Origin: an uncultured Eubacteriales bacterium
GTDB taxonomy: Bacteria; Bacillota; Clostridia; UMGS1883; UMGS1540
DNA: 6,219 bases
Assembly (NCBI GenBank): GCA_900552775.1
Contig: USAP01000100.1
Coordinates: 1 to 6,219, forward strand
Reading direction: 5' to 3'
Made by a program: the position numbers and the translations under genes. Below, piece by piece: positions 1 through 5,472 of the stretch; positions within the stretch are counted from its first letter, which is position 1; every line of letters starts with the position of its first letter. The notes under the pieces are model-generated. The model was not told where the DNA came from and made no database searches. It saw only the letters and a program-made list of their open reading frames with translations.

Positions 1-353
1 CCTGCGGCATTGGTATAATGAAACACCCATGAGTCAAGCGTATGCGGTGTCTTGGAGCCAGGCGCAAGATGATAACCTTCCGACTCCATATAGCGTAGAA
101 TCTCGTTATTCACTTCTTGGCGAATGGAGAGCATGGACTCTCGGTCACAATCCACCGTAAAGTCAAGGTCTATATCTACCGAGAGTCTTGGTAGTTGGAA
201 AATGGTGAGATTGATGGCTGTGCCACCTTTCAGCACAAGAGATTTAGACAGCAAAGGACTGTCGTGGAAATAATTGAGTATCTCCACCAATCGCATCACC
301 TTTTCGAGGTTGTCGCGAATAAAGCCTTGCTTCTTGGCGATTTTTTGCCGCAT
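1..353 (-). CDS. AbiEii-like nucleotidyltransferase toxin, 5' part (runs off left edge)
   Basis: This is the N-terminal 117 codons of a protein recognisable as a nucleotidyl transferase AbiEii/AbiGii toxin family member. In this family a polymerase-beta-like fold transfers nucleotides to a target, and the toxin is normally held in check by an AbiEi antitoxin (abortive phage infection). The reading frame shows the diagnostic LKGGTAINL loop (Gly43, Gly44, Thr45), followed by RLSVDIDLDF carrying the metal-binding Asp60/Asp62 pair. A helical lead (QGFIRDNLEKVMRLVEILNYF) precedes them, as in relatives. The ATG at 353 is the first in-frame ATG. The frame is open back to the TAA of the upstream gene at 396-398, and no Shine-Dalgarno site precedes it, so the start is uncertain. 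The C-terminal half lies outside the window. No AbiEi gene lies upstream: the preceding gene is a metabolic oxidoreductase. Family call is firm; whether the gene is intact is unknown. Confidence 0.82.
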   Translation of the reverse strand, partial: MRQKIAKKQGFIRDNLEKVMRLVEILNYFHDSPLLSKSLVLKGGTAINLTIFQLPRLSVDIDLDFTVDCDRESMLSIRQEVNNEILRYMESEGYHLAPGSKTPHTLDSWVFHYTNAA

Positions 354-395
354 AAAATCCGCTTGATCATTTACGTTTTTATACAAAGGCTTGCT

Positions 396-1586
396 TTATA
401 TGTGAAGCATAACGCCGTTTTTTTCGAGTTTTTTGCAAAGGACGCCGACATCAAGCTCGGAAAAGCTGTCGCTTATTGCCGCGGCTGTGCCTGCCGCTTC
501 TCCCGTTACCGCGCAGCACGGAATAACTCTTGAAACGTCCCACATATTTTCCGATACGGAAATACATCTTCCGGCGGCACATAAGTTTTTGATTTTTTCC
601 CCGTAAAGACTCTCAAAAGGCACCTCGTAGAGCGGGCCGCGTTTTTTCCAATTAGGTATAACGCCAATGCTCGTTTCAATCCTTTTGCCTTCGTTTTCCG
701 TTGTCAGCTCGCATACGCCTGCAATTCGCCTGGTCATTCTCAGCTGTGGAATTGCCGCAATGGAGGAAAGCGAATGTTCGGGGCTTACGCCGCCTTTTTT
801 AAGAAAATCCTTAAGAATTTCGTCGTGTGACAATTGTACCATTTCGGTAATTTCATCGGCGTTAATGCCTTGAAATCTTCTCTGAGTCAAAAGCCTGGCA
901 TTTACGGCCTCTTCATCGGGATTTTCGGCAAATCCGTGCATATTAAGATTATTCATGCCGTTTTCGGCGCAGTAGTACCAAGCCGCCAAAACATTCTGTC
1001 TTGCATAGAGGCTTGTGTTTTCTCCAGAAATTTTGCAGATATCCGCATCGCCTGTTGCATCAACCGCAGATTTGACCCCGATTCCGTATCTGCCCGATTT
1101 GTTTTCAACAATAAGCGCGTTTATTCTTCCGTCCCGAACGTCCGCACCGCAGACTGTGGTGCCGTAAAGCAAGCGTACGCCTTCGGCTCTGAGCAGCTGC
1201 TCGCACAAAATTGCAAAGACATTTGCGTCATACTGCACCTCAAACCTTTCACCGCTCGCCCGTTCTTCGGCGGAATGCTTTGTAAGCCACAGCTCCGGAA
1301 ACTTGTCTGCCGCTCCGTGCCTGACGGACAGCCTCAAAAGCTCCTCCGCGATTCCGAAGCATACCTGTCTGCCGAAGCCGTCGCAAATCGGCAGATAAAT
1401 TGTGACCAGACCGAGGGTGGCAAGGCCGCCGAGGGAATACTCTTTTTCTATCAACAGCGTTTTCGCTCCTGCTCTCTGCGCCGCAAGCGCTGCGGAAACA
1501 CCGGCGATTCCGCCGCCCGAAACAATTACGTCGTATTCCTCTTTTATCGGTATTTTACGTTCGGGCTCCGTTATAAAAGAATTCAT
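396..1586 (-). CDS. FAD-dependent oxidoreductase (FAD_oxidored / PF12831-like)
   Basis: A 396-residue flavoprotein. The N-terminal Rossmann fold is plain: YDVIVSGGGIAGVSAALAAQ (GxGxxG-type glycines 24-29), then a beta strand ending in Glu47 (TLLIEKE), which should bind the adenosine ribose, then GGLAT at 53-57. The C-terminal segment from about 332 has AAGRCISVSENMWDVSR and CCAVTGEAAGTAAA, the FAD-closing motif typical of PF12831 proteins. Members are often encoded beside glycoside hydrolases; substrates are mostly unknown. No signal peptide or membrane segment is visible, so a cytoplasmic location is likely. The ATG at 1586 is chosen because AAAGGAG (1594-1600) lies 7 nt upstream. A longer frame from a GTG at 1652 would start at the predicted transcription start and has no ribosome site. 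The gene lies 96 bp downstream of the six-hairpin glycosidase on the same strand and has its own promoter. The substrate cannot be inferred from the sequence. Confidence 0.9.
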   Translation of the reverse strand: MNSFITEPERKIPIKEEYDVIVSGGGIAGVSAALAAQRAGAKTLLIEKEYSLGGLATLGLVTIYLPICDGFGRQVCFGIAEELLRLSVRHGAADKFPELWLTKHSAEERASGERFEVQYDANVFAILCEQLLRAEGVRLLYGTTVCGADVRDGRINALIVENKSGRYGIGVKSAVDATGDADICKISGENTSLYARQNVLAAWYYCAENGMNNLNMHGFAENPDEEAVNARLLTQRRFQGINADEITEMVQLSHDEILKDFLKKGGVSPEHSLSSIAAIPQLRMTRRIAGVCELTTENEGKRIETSIGVIPNWKKRGPLYEVPFESLYGEKIKNLCAAGRCISVSENMWDVSRVIPCCAVTGEAAGTAAAISDSFSELDVGVLCKKLEKNGVMLHI

Positions 1587-1593
1587 ATTTAGT

Positions 1594-1600
1594 CTCCTTT
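1594..1600 (-). promoter_or_regulatory. Ribosome binding site deciding the oxidoreductase start
   Basis: AAAGGAG on the minus strand, 7 nt before the ATG at 1586. It supports this start over the GTG at 1652, which would add 22 residues of unconvincing sequence ahead of the flavin fold. Confidence 0.85.
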
Positions 1601-1657
1601 TCTGCTCTGTTGGATACGGGCAAGCCGTGTTGCGCAAGCATATAATTTTCACATCTA

Positions 1658-1686
1658 TATATAGCGTAAGAAAATCGGTTTGTCAA
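1658..1686 (-). promoter_or_regulatory. Sigma-A-type promoter for the FAD oxidoreductase
   Basis: On the minus strand the -35 box TTGACA (1681-1686) is perfect, the spacer is 17 bp, and the -10 box is TATATA (1658-1663). Transcription would start near 1651, giving a leader of about 65 nt. The -35 box contains the TGA stop of the upstream glycosidase (1683-1685). The oxidoreductase can therefore be expressed on its own, besides any read-through from the gene before it; no intrinsic terminator is visible between them. Confidence 0.7.
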
Positions 1687-3593
1687 TGCCGAAAATCGTA
1701 AAAAAACTTCAAATACTCATAAAGAGCAAAATCCTGGTCATTTGCCCAGTCATCATAAAATTCACCCTTCTTTTCGTTGACGGAAAAAGGATATACGTAT
1801 GCGCATGACGCCGAGCCGTCGGGAAAGAAGAGGCACATGCAGTTTCTGATATTTTCGTGCGCGCGCGAAAGATATTCACTGTCGCCGGAGATTTCCGCAT
1901 AATGCAGGAATGATACACCCGTAAGGCAGCTCCAGTAGTGGGGGAACGTGTCTCCGTACATTTTTTCTTTTCCGAACCAGAAATCGTCCCAATGACGGAT
2001 TGCCGTTTCGTTCATGTGATAATCCGGCTGATGACCGTTGAAACGCTCCAAAACACGTATTTGTTTTTCTGCTTCTTCTATGTATTTTGTTTCGCCGGTT
2101 ATTTTGCAAAATTGGCTGATAAACGTTGCGGCGGGCGTTACGATTGTCTGCTCATAGTTTACCTCGTGCGGAGGATAATTTGTGCCGTTTTTTACCATAT
2201 TGTCAACATGCGTGCGATAGAGAGCCGTAAGGTCTGCGGCTTCTTTTCTCATTCCGGCATCGGTAAGCGCTTCAACCGTTTCGGCAATGGAAATGCCGTT
2301 AGGATAAAACCTTGCTCCGCCTCCTTCATAGTATTTTCGCAGAATACGCATCATAATTTCAAGATATTCCGTGTCTTTTGTGAGCTTATATGTTTCCATC
2401 ATCAAAAGAGCCGCCCACGGTGCGTTATAAAGCCGTATCATGTTTTTGTTCTTCAAAACCGTATTATAAACGTCTCCGGTTTCGGTGTCAACCACTTCGC
2501 GCTTTATAAATTCAAGATTCTTCATAAAGCTTTGAAGTATTTCGGGGTCCTTGTGCGACTGAAGGTATTTAGCAATCAGAAGCGACATTCCGAGACGCTC
2601 GCGCGAGGCATTATGGTCGGGCCATGAATTATCAAAATATTTATAGTGTTCGCGGCAATCATAAATTAAATACGCCCCGTCAAGCGGACTGCCGCTTTTC
2701 AGAAACTGCTGGTTTTTTATAATATAGTTGATTCTTTTTTTAAGCGTGTCTTCAAATTTCGGAACAACAATTGTTTTTGCAAAAGTATGTTTTTCTCCGT
2801 ATGTTATTAAAAACTTGTGTTCTCCGAGTCTTTTTGGAGAGTATTCGAGAGTTTTTCCGCAAAACGGAATTTTCGCGCCGTCAAGAGTGACACATGACGG
2901 AATTTCGGAAAAACCAAGTTTTATGTTTTCGCCCTCAAAAACCGTAAAATGTTCCGCAGAAACGGTTAAAATGCCGAGAGAATTTAGTTTTTGTATAAAA
3001 TCATCATCTCCGCCGTGCTCAAAAATTACCCATTCAAATGTTTTTGTTTCACCCGACATAAGCGAAAAGGGGGAGGGGTGGAGAATAAAAATCCCTCTGT
3101 CATTGCTGTTTTTCGAATAATCTCTTTTAATGCTGTATGAATCGAGAGAGCCCGAAAGCAAAGCCAAGCCTATATTTTTTGAACTTACGCCCATTCTCAT
3201 CGCGTTTATATACGAGACATCTCCGCCGCACCATATGTGAGCGTTGCAGCGGCTTGTCATGCAGATATCGGCGCCGTCATATATGTCGCAGAAAGGAGTG
3301 TAAATACCAAGCTCGCCGCGCCTGAAAAATACGTCGCAGTCCGAAACGTTTTTGTATGTGTATATTTCGCGGTACCGATCTTTTTCGGGAATACGTCTTA
3401 CAGTAAGCTCGGCTTTAGAAAGCTTATATACCGATGTCATTGTATTTGCGGAAATATCGGAAGAAACAAGTTCGGCTTCCGTTGGCGTTCCCCATGTGCA
3501 GTCTTCTCTAAGCCAATTCATGGAAAACGGGTCATCCGCTATTTTAAGAGATTTAATACTTCCTGTGGTTTTACAGAAATCAATGTTAATCAT
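1683..3593 (-). CDS. Six-hairpin glycosidase-like protein (putative glycoside hydrolase or lyase)
   Basis: A 636-residue protein with two apparent parts. Residues 1 to about 280 are strand-rich (beta-sandwich-like), with many aromatic and hydrophobic alternations. From about 282 on there is a series of amphipathic helices typical of an (alpha/alpha)6 barrel: repeated units such as APWAALLMMETYKLTKDTEYLEIM (391-414) and TGVSFLHYAEISGDSEYL (558-575). Conserved-looking acidic and aromatic clusters that could line an active site are DNSWPDHNASRERLGM (321-336), VNYEQTIVTPAATF (478-491), and HWDDFWFGKEKMYGDTFPHYW (534-554). The fold suggests a carbohydrate-active enzyme, but I cannot assign a CAZy family, bond or substrate. 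There is no signal peptide, so it probably acts in the cytoplasm. The ATG at 3593 follows AAGGGG (3601-3606) by 7 nt. It is first in its transcription unit, ahead of the FAD oxidoreductase, and diverges from spoIVA. Confidence 0.75.
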   Translation of the reverse strand: MINIDFCKTTGSIKSLKIADDPFSMNWLREDCTWGTPTEAELVSSDISANTMTSVYKLSKAELTVRRIPEKDRYREIYTYKNVSDCDVFFRRGELGIYTPFCDIYDGADICMTSRCNAHIWCGGDVSYINAMRMGVSSKNIGLALLSGSLDSYSIKRDYSKNSNDRGIFILHPSPFSLMSGETKTFEWVIFEHGGDDDFIQKLNSLGILTVSAEHFTVFEGENIKLGFSEIPSCVTLDGAKIPFCGKTLEYSPKRLGEHKFLITYGEKHTFAKTIVVPKFEDTLKKRINYIIKNQQFLKSGSPLDGAYLIYDCREHYKYFDNSWPDHNASRERLGMSLLIAKYLQSHKDPEILQSFMKNLEFIKREVVDTETGDVYNTVLKNKNMIRLYNAPWAALLMMETYKLTKDTEYLEIMMRILRKYYEGGGARFYPNGISIAETVEALTDAGMRKEAADLTALYRTHVDNMVKNGTNYPPHEVNYEQTIVTPAATFISQFCKITGETKYIEEAEKQIRVLERFNGHQPDYHMNETAIRHWDDFWFGKEKMYGDTFPHYWSCLTGVSFLHYAEISGDSEYLSRAHENIRNCMCLFFPDGSASCAYVYPFSVNEKKGEFYDDWANDQDFALYEYLKFFYDFRH

Positions 3594-3600
3594 TTTTATA

Positions 3601-3606
3601 CCCCTT
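3601..3606 (-). promoter_or_regulatory. Ribosome binding site of the six-hairpin glycosidase
   Basis: AAGGGG on the minus strand, 7 nt upstream of the ATG at 3593. It fixes the start of the protein. Confidence 0.75.
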
Positions 3607-3635
3607 CATTCAATGTATTCGATGATTTATGTATT

Positions 3636-3665
3636 ATTATACAGCCGCCGTACACGCTTTGTCAA
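3636..3665 (-). promoter_or_regulatory. Strong sigma-A-type promoter of the glycosidase gene
   Basis: On the minus strand both boxes are perfect: -35 TTGACA (3660-3665) and -10 TATAAT (3636-3641), separated by 18 bp. A T-rich run sits just upstream (3678-3690), which could act as an UP-like element. Transcription would begin near 3629, leaving a leader of about 35 nt. No obvious operator palindrome was found over it. Confidence 0.8.
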
Positions 3666-3706
3666 CGGCTTGGCGTTAAAAAAACAAAAATAACACAATC
3701 GGGCAA

Positions 3707-3735
3707 GAATAAAGAAAGAATGCCGTACATATATA
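3707..3735 (+). promoter_or_regulatory. Possible sigma-E promoter of spoIVA
   Basis: In Bacillus spoIVA is transcribed by mother-cell sigma-E, with consensus roughly KMATATT, 14-15 bp, CATACAMT. Here GAATAAA (3707-3713), 14 bp, CATATATA (3728-3735) is a partial match (5/7 and 5/8) at a sensible distance from the gene, with a start near 3743. No convincing sigma-A promoter is seen on this strand in the gap. The match is weak and AT-rich sequence can produce it by chance. Confidence 0.3.
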
Positions 3736-3752
3736 TTTACAAACATACATTT

Positions 3753-3759
3753 AAGGAGG
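3753..3759 (+). promoter_or_regulatory. Ribosome binding site of spoIVA
   Basis: AAGGAGG, 5 nt before the ATG at 3765. It is close to ideal and, with homology starting at MDIYEDIAKRT, rules out longer in-frame extensions upstream. Confidence 0.9.
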
Positions 3760-3764
3760 ACGTT

Positions 3765-5234
3765 ATGGATATATATGAGGATATCGCAAAGAGAACGCAG
3801 GGGGATATTTATATGGGTGTTGTCGGACCTGTGAGGACAGGCAAGTCAACATTTATCAAAAAATTCATGGAGCTTCTGGTTCTGCCGAACATTACGGCAG
3901 GCAGCATGAGAGAGAGGGCGCAGGATGAGCTTCCGCAAAGCGCTGCCGGGAGAACGATTATGACAACGGAGCCGAAATTTATTCCTAATGAAGCCGTTGA
4001 AATCAGTGTTTCTGAAAACGCCAAAATGAACGTAAGAATGATAGATTGCGTCGGTTATCTTGTTGAGGGCGCTTTGGGAGACAGCGAAGACGGGAAAATG
4101 AGAATGGTGAAAACTCCGTGGTCGGACGATGAGATGCCGTTCGGAAGAGCGGCGGAAATCGGGACACAAAAAGTAATAAAAGAACATTCGAGTATAGGGC
4201 TTGTCGTGACAACGGACGGTTCTTTTTCGGAAATTCCGCGCAGCGGCTATGTTGATGCCGAGGAACGCGTTATAAATGAACTTCGCGAGATAAACAAACC
4301 GTTTGTTGTGCTTTTAAACAGCGCCGAGCCGCAAAGCGCGGAGTGTAAAAAACTGCGCGGCGAACTTGCAAAAAAATATAACGTGAATGTTATGGCGGTT
4401 AACTGTGCACGCTTGAGCGTGGAGGACATAAACAAAATAATTGAAGCGGTGCTTTTTGAATTTCCGCTTACGGAAATTTCAATCGATTTGCCGAGCTTTG
4501 TCACCGCGCTTGACGATGAACATTGCATTAAAAAAGAAATTTACGGCAAAATCCGCTCCGAAATCGAGAATTTGGGAAATATACGCAGCGTATCGGGATT
4601 TGCAAACGCATTTACGGATATGGAATATGCGGATAAAGCCACGGTTGACGAAATAAGCCTCGGCAGCGGAAAAGTCCGCATGACGGTAAGTGCTCCGCAG
4701 GGGCTTTTCTATAAAATCCTGAGTGATGAAACAGGGTTTGAAATAGACAGCGAAGGCGGCCTGATGAGCCTTATGAAAGACCTGGCAAACGCAAAGAAAA
4801 ACTATGATAAGCTTGAATACGCTTTGCACGAGGTTCAGGAAAAAGGATACGGCATTGTTTCGCCGTCTATTGACGAGCTTTCGCTTGAAGAACCCGAAAT
4901 AGTAAAACAGGGCGGCAGATTCGGAGTAAGGCTCAGAGCTTCCGCGCCGTCCATACATATGATTCGCGCAGATATCGAAACGGAGGTAAGTCCGATAGTC
5001 GGAACGGAGAAACAGTCCGAAGAACTTGTAAAATACTTGCTTTCGGAATTTGAAGTTGACCCCAAAAAGATTTGGGAATCAAATCTCTTCGGCAAATCTC
5101 TGCATGAACTTGTAAACGAAGGGCTGCACAATAAACTCTCACGTATGCCGGAGGACGCTCAGACAAAGCTGCGCGAAACGCTGCAAAAAATAATTAACGA
5201 AGGCAGCGGCGGTCTTATCTGTATTATTCTGTAG
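3765..5234 (+). CDS. spoIVA: Stage IV sporulation protein A, spore-coat morphogenetic ATPase
   Basis: A 489-residue protein, close to the 492 residues of Bacillus subtilis SpoIVA and clearly its orthologue. SpoIVA is made in the mother cell, binds the forespore surface, and polymerises with ATP hydrolysis into the basement layer on which the coat is built; it is also needed for the cortex. Visible landmarks: Walker A GPVRTGKST with Lys27; DELPQSAAGRTIMTTEPKF with the sensor threonines Thr67/Thr68; Walker B MIDCVGY with Asp94; AEIGTQKVIKEHSSIG. In the C-terminal part are GYGIVSPSIDELSLEEPEI, FGVRLRASAPSIHMI, GTEKQSEELVKYL and the terminal INEGSGGLICIIL that anchors the protein to the forespore. 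All key ATPase residues are present. It stands alone: divergent from the glycosidase genes and closed by its own terminator. Its neighbours here are catabolic genes rather than sporulation genes. Confidence 0.98.
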   Translation: MDIYEDIAKRTQGDIYMGVVGPVRTGKSTFIKKFMELLVLPNITAGSMRERAQDELPQSAAGRTIMTTEPKFIPNEAVEISVSENAKMNVRMIDCVGYLVEGALGDSEDGKMRMVKTPWSDDEMPFGRAAEIGTQKVIKEHSSIGLVVTTDGSFSEIPRSGYVDAEERVINELREINKPFVVLLNSAEPQSAECKKLRGELAKKYNVNVMAVNCARLSVEDINKIIEAVLFEFPLTEISIDLPSFVTALDDEHCIKKEIYGKIRSEIENLGNIRSVSGFANAFTDMEYADKATVDEISLGSGKVRMTVSAPQGLFYKILSDETGFEIDSEGGLMSLMKDLANAKKNYDKLEYALHEVQEKGYGIVSPSIDELSLEEPEIVKQGGRFGVRLRASAPSIHMIRADIETEVSPIVGTEKQSEELVKYLLSEFEVDPKKIWESNLFGKSLHELVNEGLHNKLSRMPEDAQTKLRETLQKIINEGSGGLICIIL

Positions 5235-5267
5235 AAATTCACTTGTCGCTTGTATCTGAAAAAAGAC

Positions 5268-5305
5268 GGTGCGGTAAAACGGTTTCGTTTTGCTGCACCC
5301 TTTTT
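5268..5305 (+). terminator. Intrinsic terminator after spoIVA
   Basis: A 14-bp stem (5268-5281 with 5286-5299, including two G-U pairs) around a GTTT loop, followed by a run of five T (5301-5305) and preceded by an A-run (5259-5264). It starts 33 bp after the spoIVA stop. The flanking A-run means it could also work on the opposite strand, though no gene on that strand reads into it here. Confidence 0.88.
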
Positions 5306-5349
5306 GATCTATGCGGTTTTAAAGCACGAAAGTATATTCATTAAATGAC

Positions 5350-5378
5350 TTGACAGAATGGGTTATTTGGCGTAAAAT
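5350..5378 (+). promoter_or_regulatory. Sigma-A-type promoter of the rhamnosidase-like gene
   Basis: The -35 box TTGACA (5350-5355) is perfect, the spacer is 17 bp, and the -10 box TAAAAT (5373-5378) has one mismatch. The predicted start near 5385 gives a leader of about 88 nt. It lies downstream of the spoIVA terminator, so this gene is expressed independently of spoIVA. Confidence 0.7.
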
Positions 5379-5403
5379 GATATATATGGTATAAATATGT
5401 CAT
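5377..5403 (+). promoter_or_regulatory. Inverted repeat over the start site, possible operator
   Basis: ATGATATAT (5377-5385) and ATATGTCAT (5395-5403) form an imperfect dyad (8 of 9 positions) around a 9-bp centre. It spans the predicted transcription start of the rhamnosidase-like gene, a position where a repressor would block transcription. The region is AT-rich, so chance is a real alternative, and no regulator gene is in the window. Confidence 0.3.
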
Positions 5404-5472
5404 ATTCTTAGAAAACGGAGTTTGACACGATATTTCAGAATTAAATTTATGCCGGGAGGAAAAATACTGAAA

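Larger units (their letters stand above)
3594..3764. other. Divergent intergenic region between the glycosidase gene and spoIVA
   Basis: 171 bp holding the sigma-A-type promoter facing left (3636-3665), an A/T-rich central stretch, and the spoIVA expression signals facing right. No small gene, RNA or repeat was found in it. Confidence 0.8.

Noticed and set aside
195..533. Plus-strand 112-codon open frame
   Set aside because: It is antisense to the AbiEii fragment and the end of the oxidoreductase, both of which have clear family motifs; it has no recognisable domain.
1620..1639. Repeated GCAAGC and the TTGCGCAA palindrome in the oxidoreductase leader
   Set aside because: Too short to support an operator or riboswitch; no larger conserved fold could be drawn.
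1587..1652. N-terminal extension of the oxidoreductase to a GTG at 1652
   Set aside because: The GTG sits at the predicted transcription start, has no ribosome site, and the added residues do not resemble the family; the ATG at 1586 has an ideal one.
3744..3751. CATACATT as sigma-E -10 box of spoIVA
   Set aside because: Good sequence match, but transcription would start near 3758, inside the ribosome binding site.
3237..3764. Long in-frame extension upstream of spoIVA
   Set aside because: It overlaps the glycosidase gene on the other strand; SpoIVA homology and the ribosome site both begin at the ATG at 3765.
3809..4958. Several open frames antisense to spoIVA
   Set aside because: They are shadows of spoIVA codon composition, with no domains or ribosome sites.
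5422..5450. Second TTGACA upstream of the rhamnosidase-like gene
   Set aside because: No acceptable -10 box lies 16-18 bp downstream (ATTTAT is poor); the promoter at 5350-5378 is much better.
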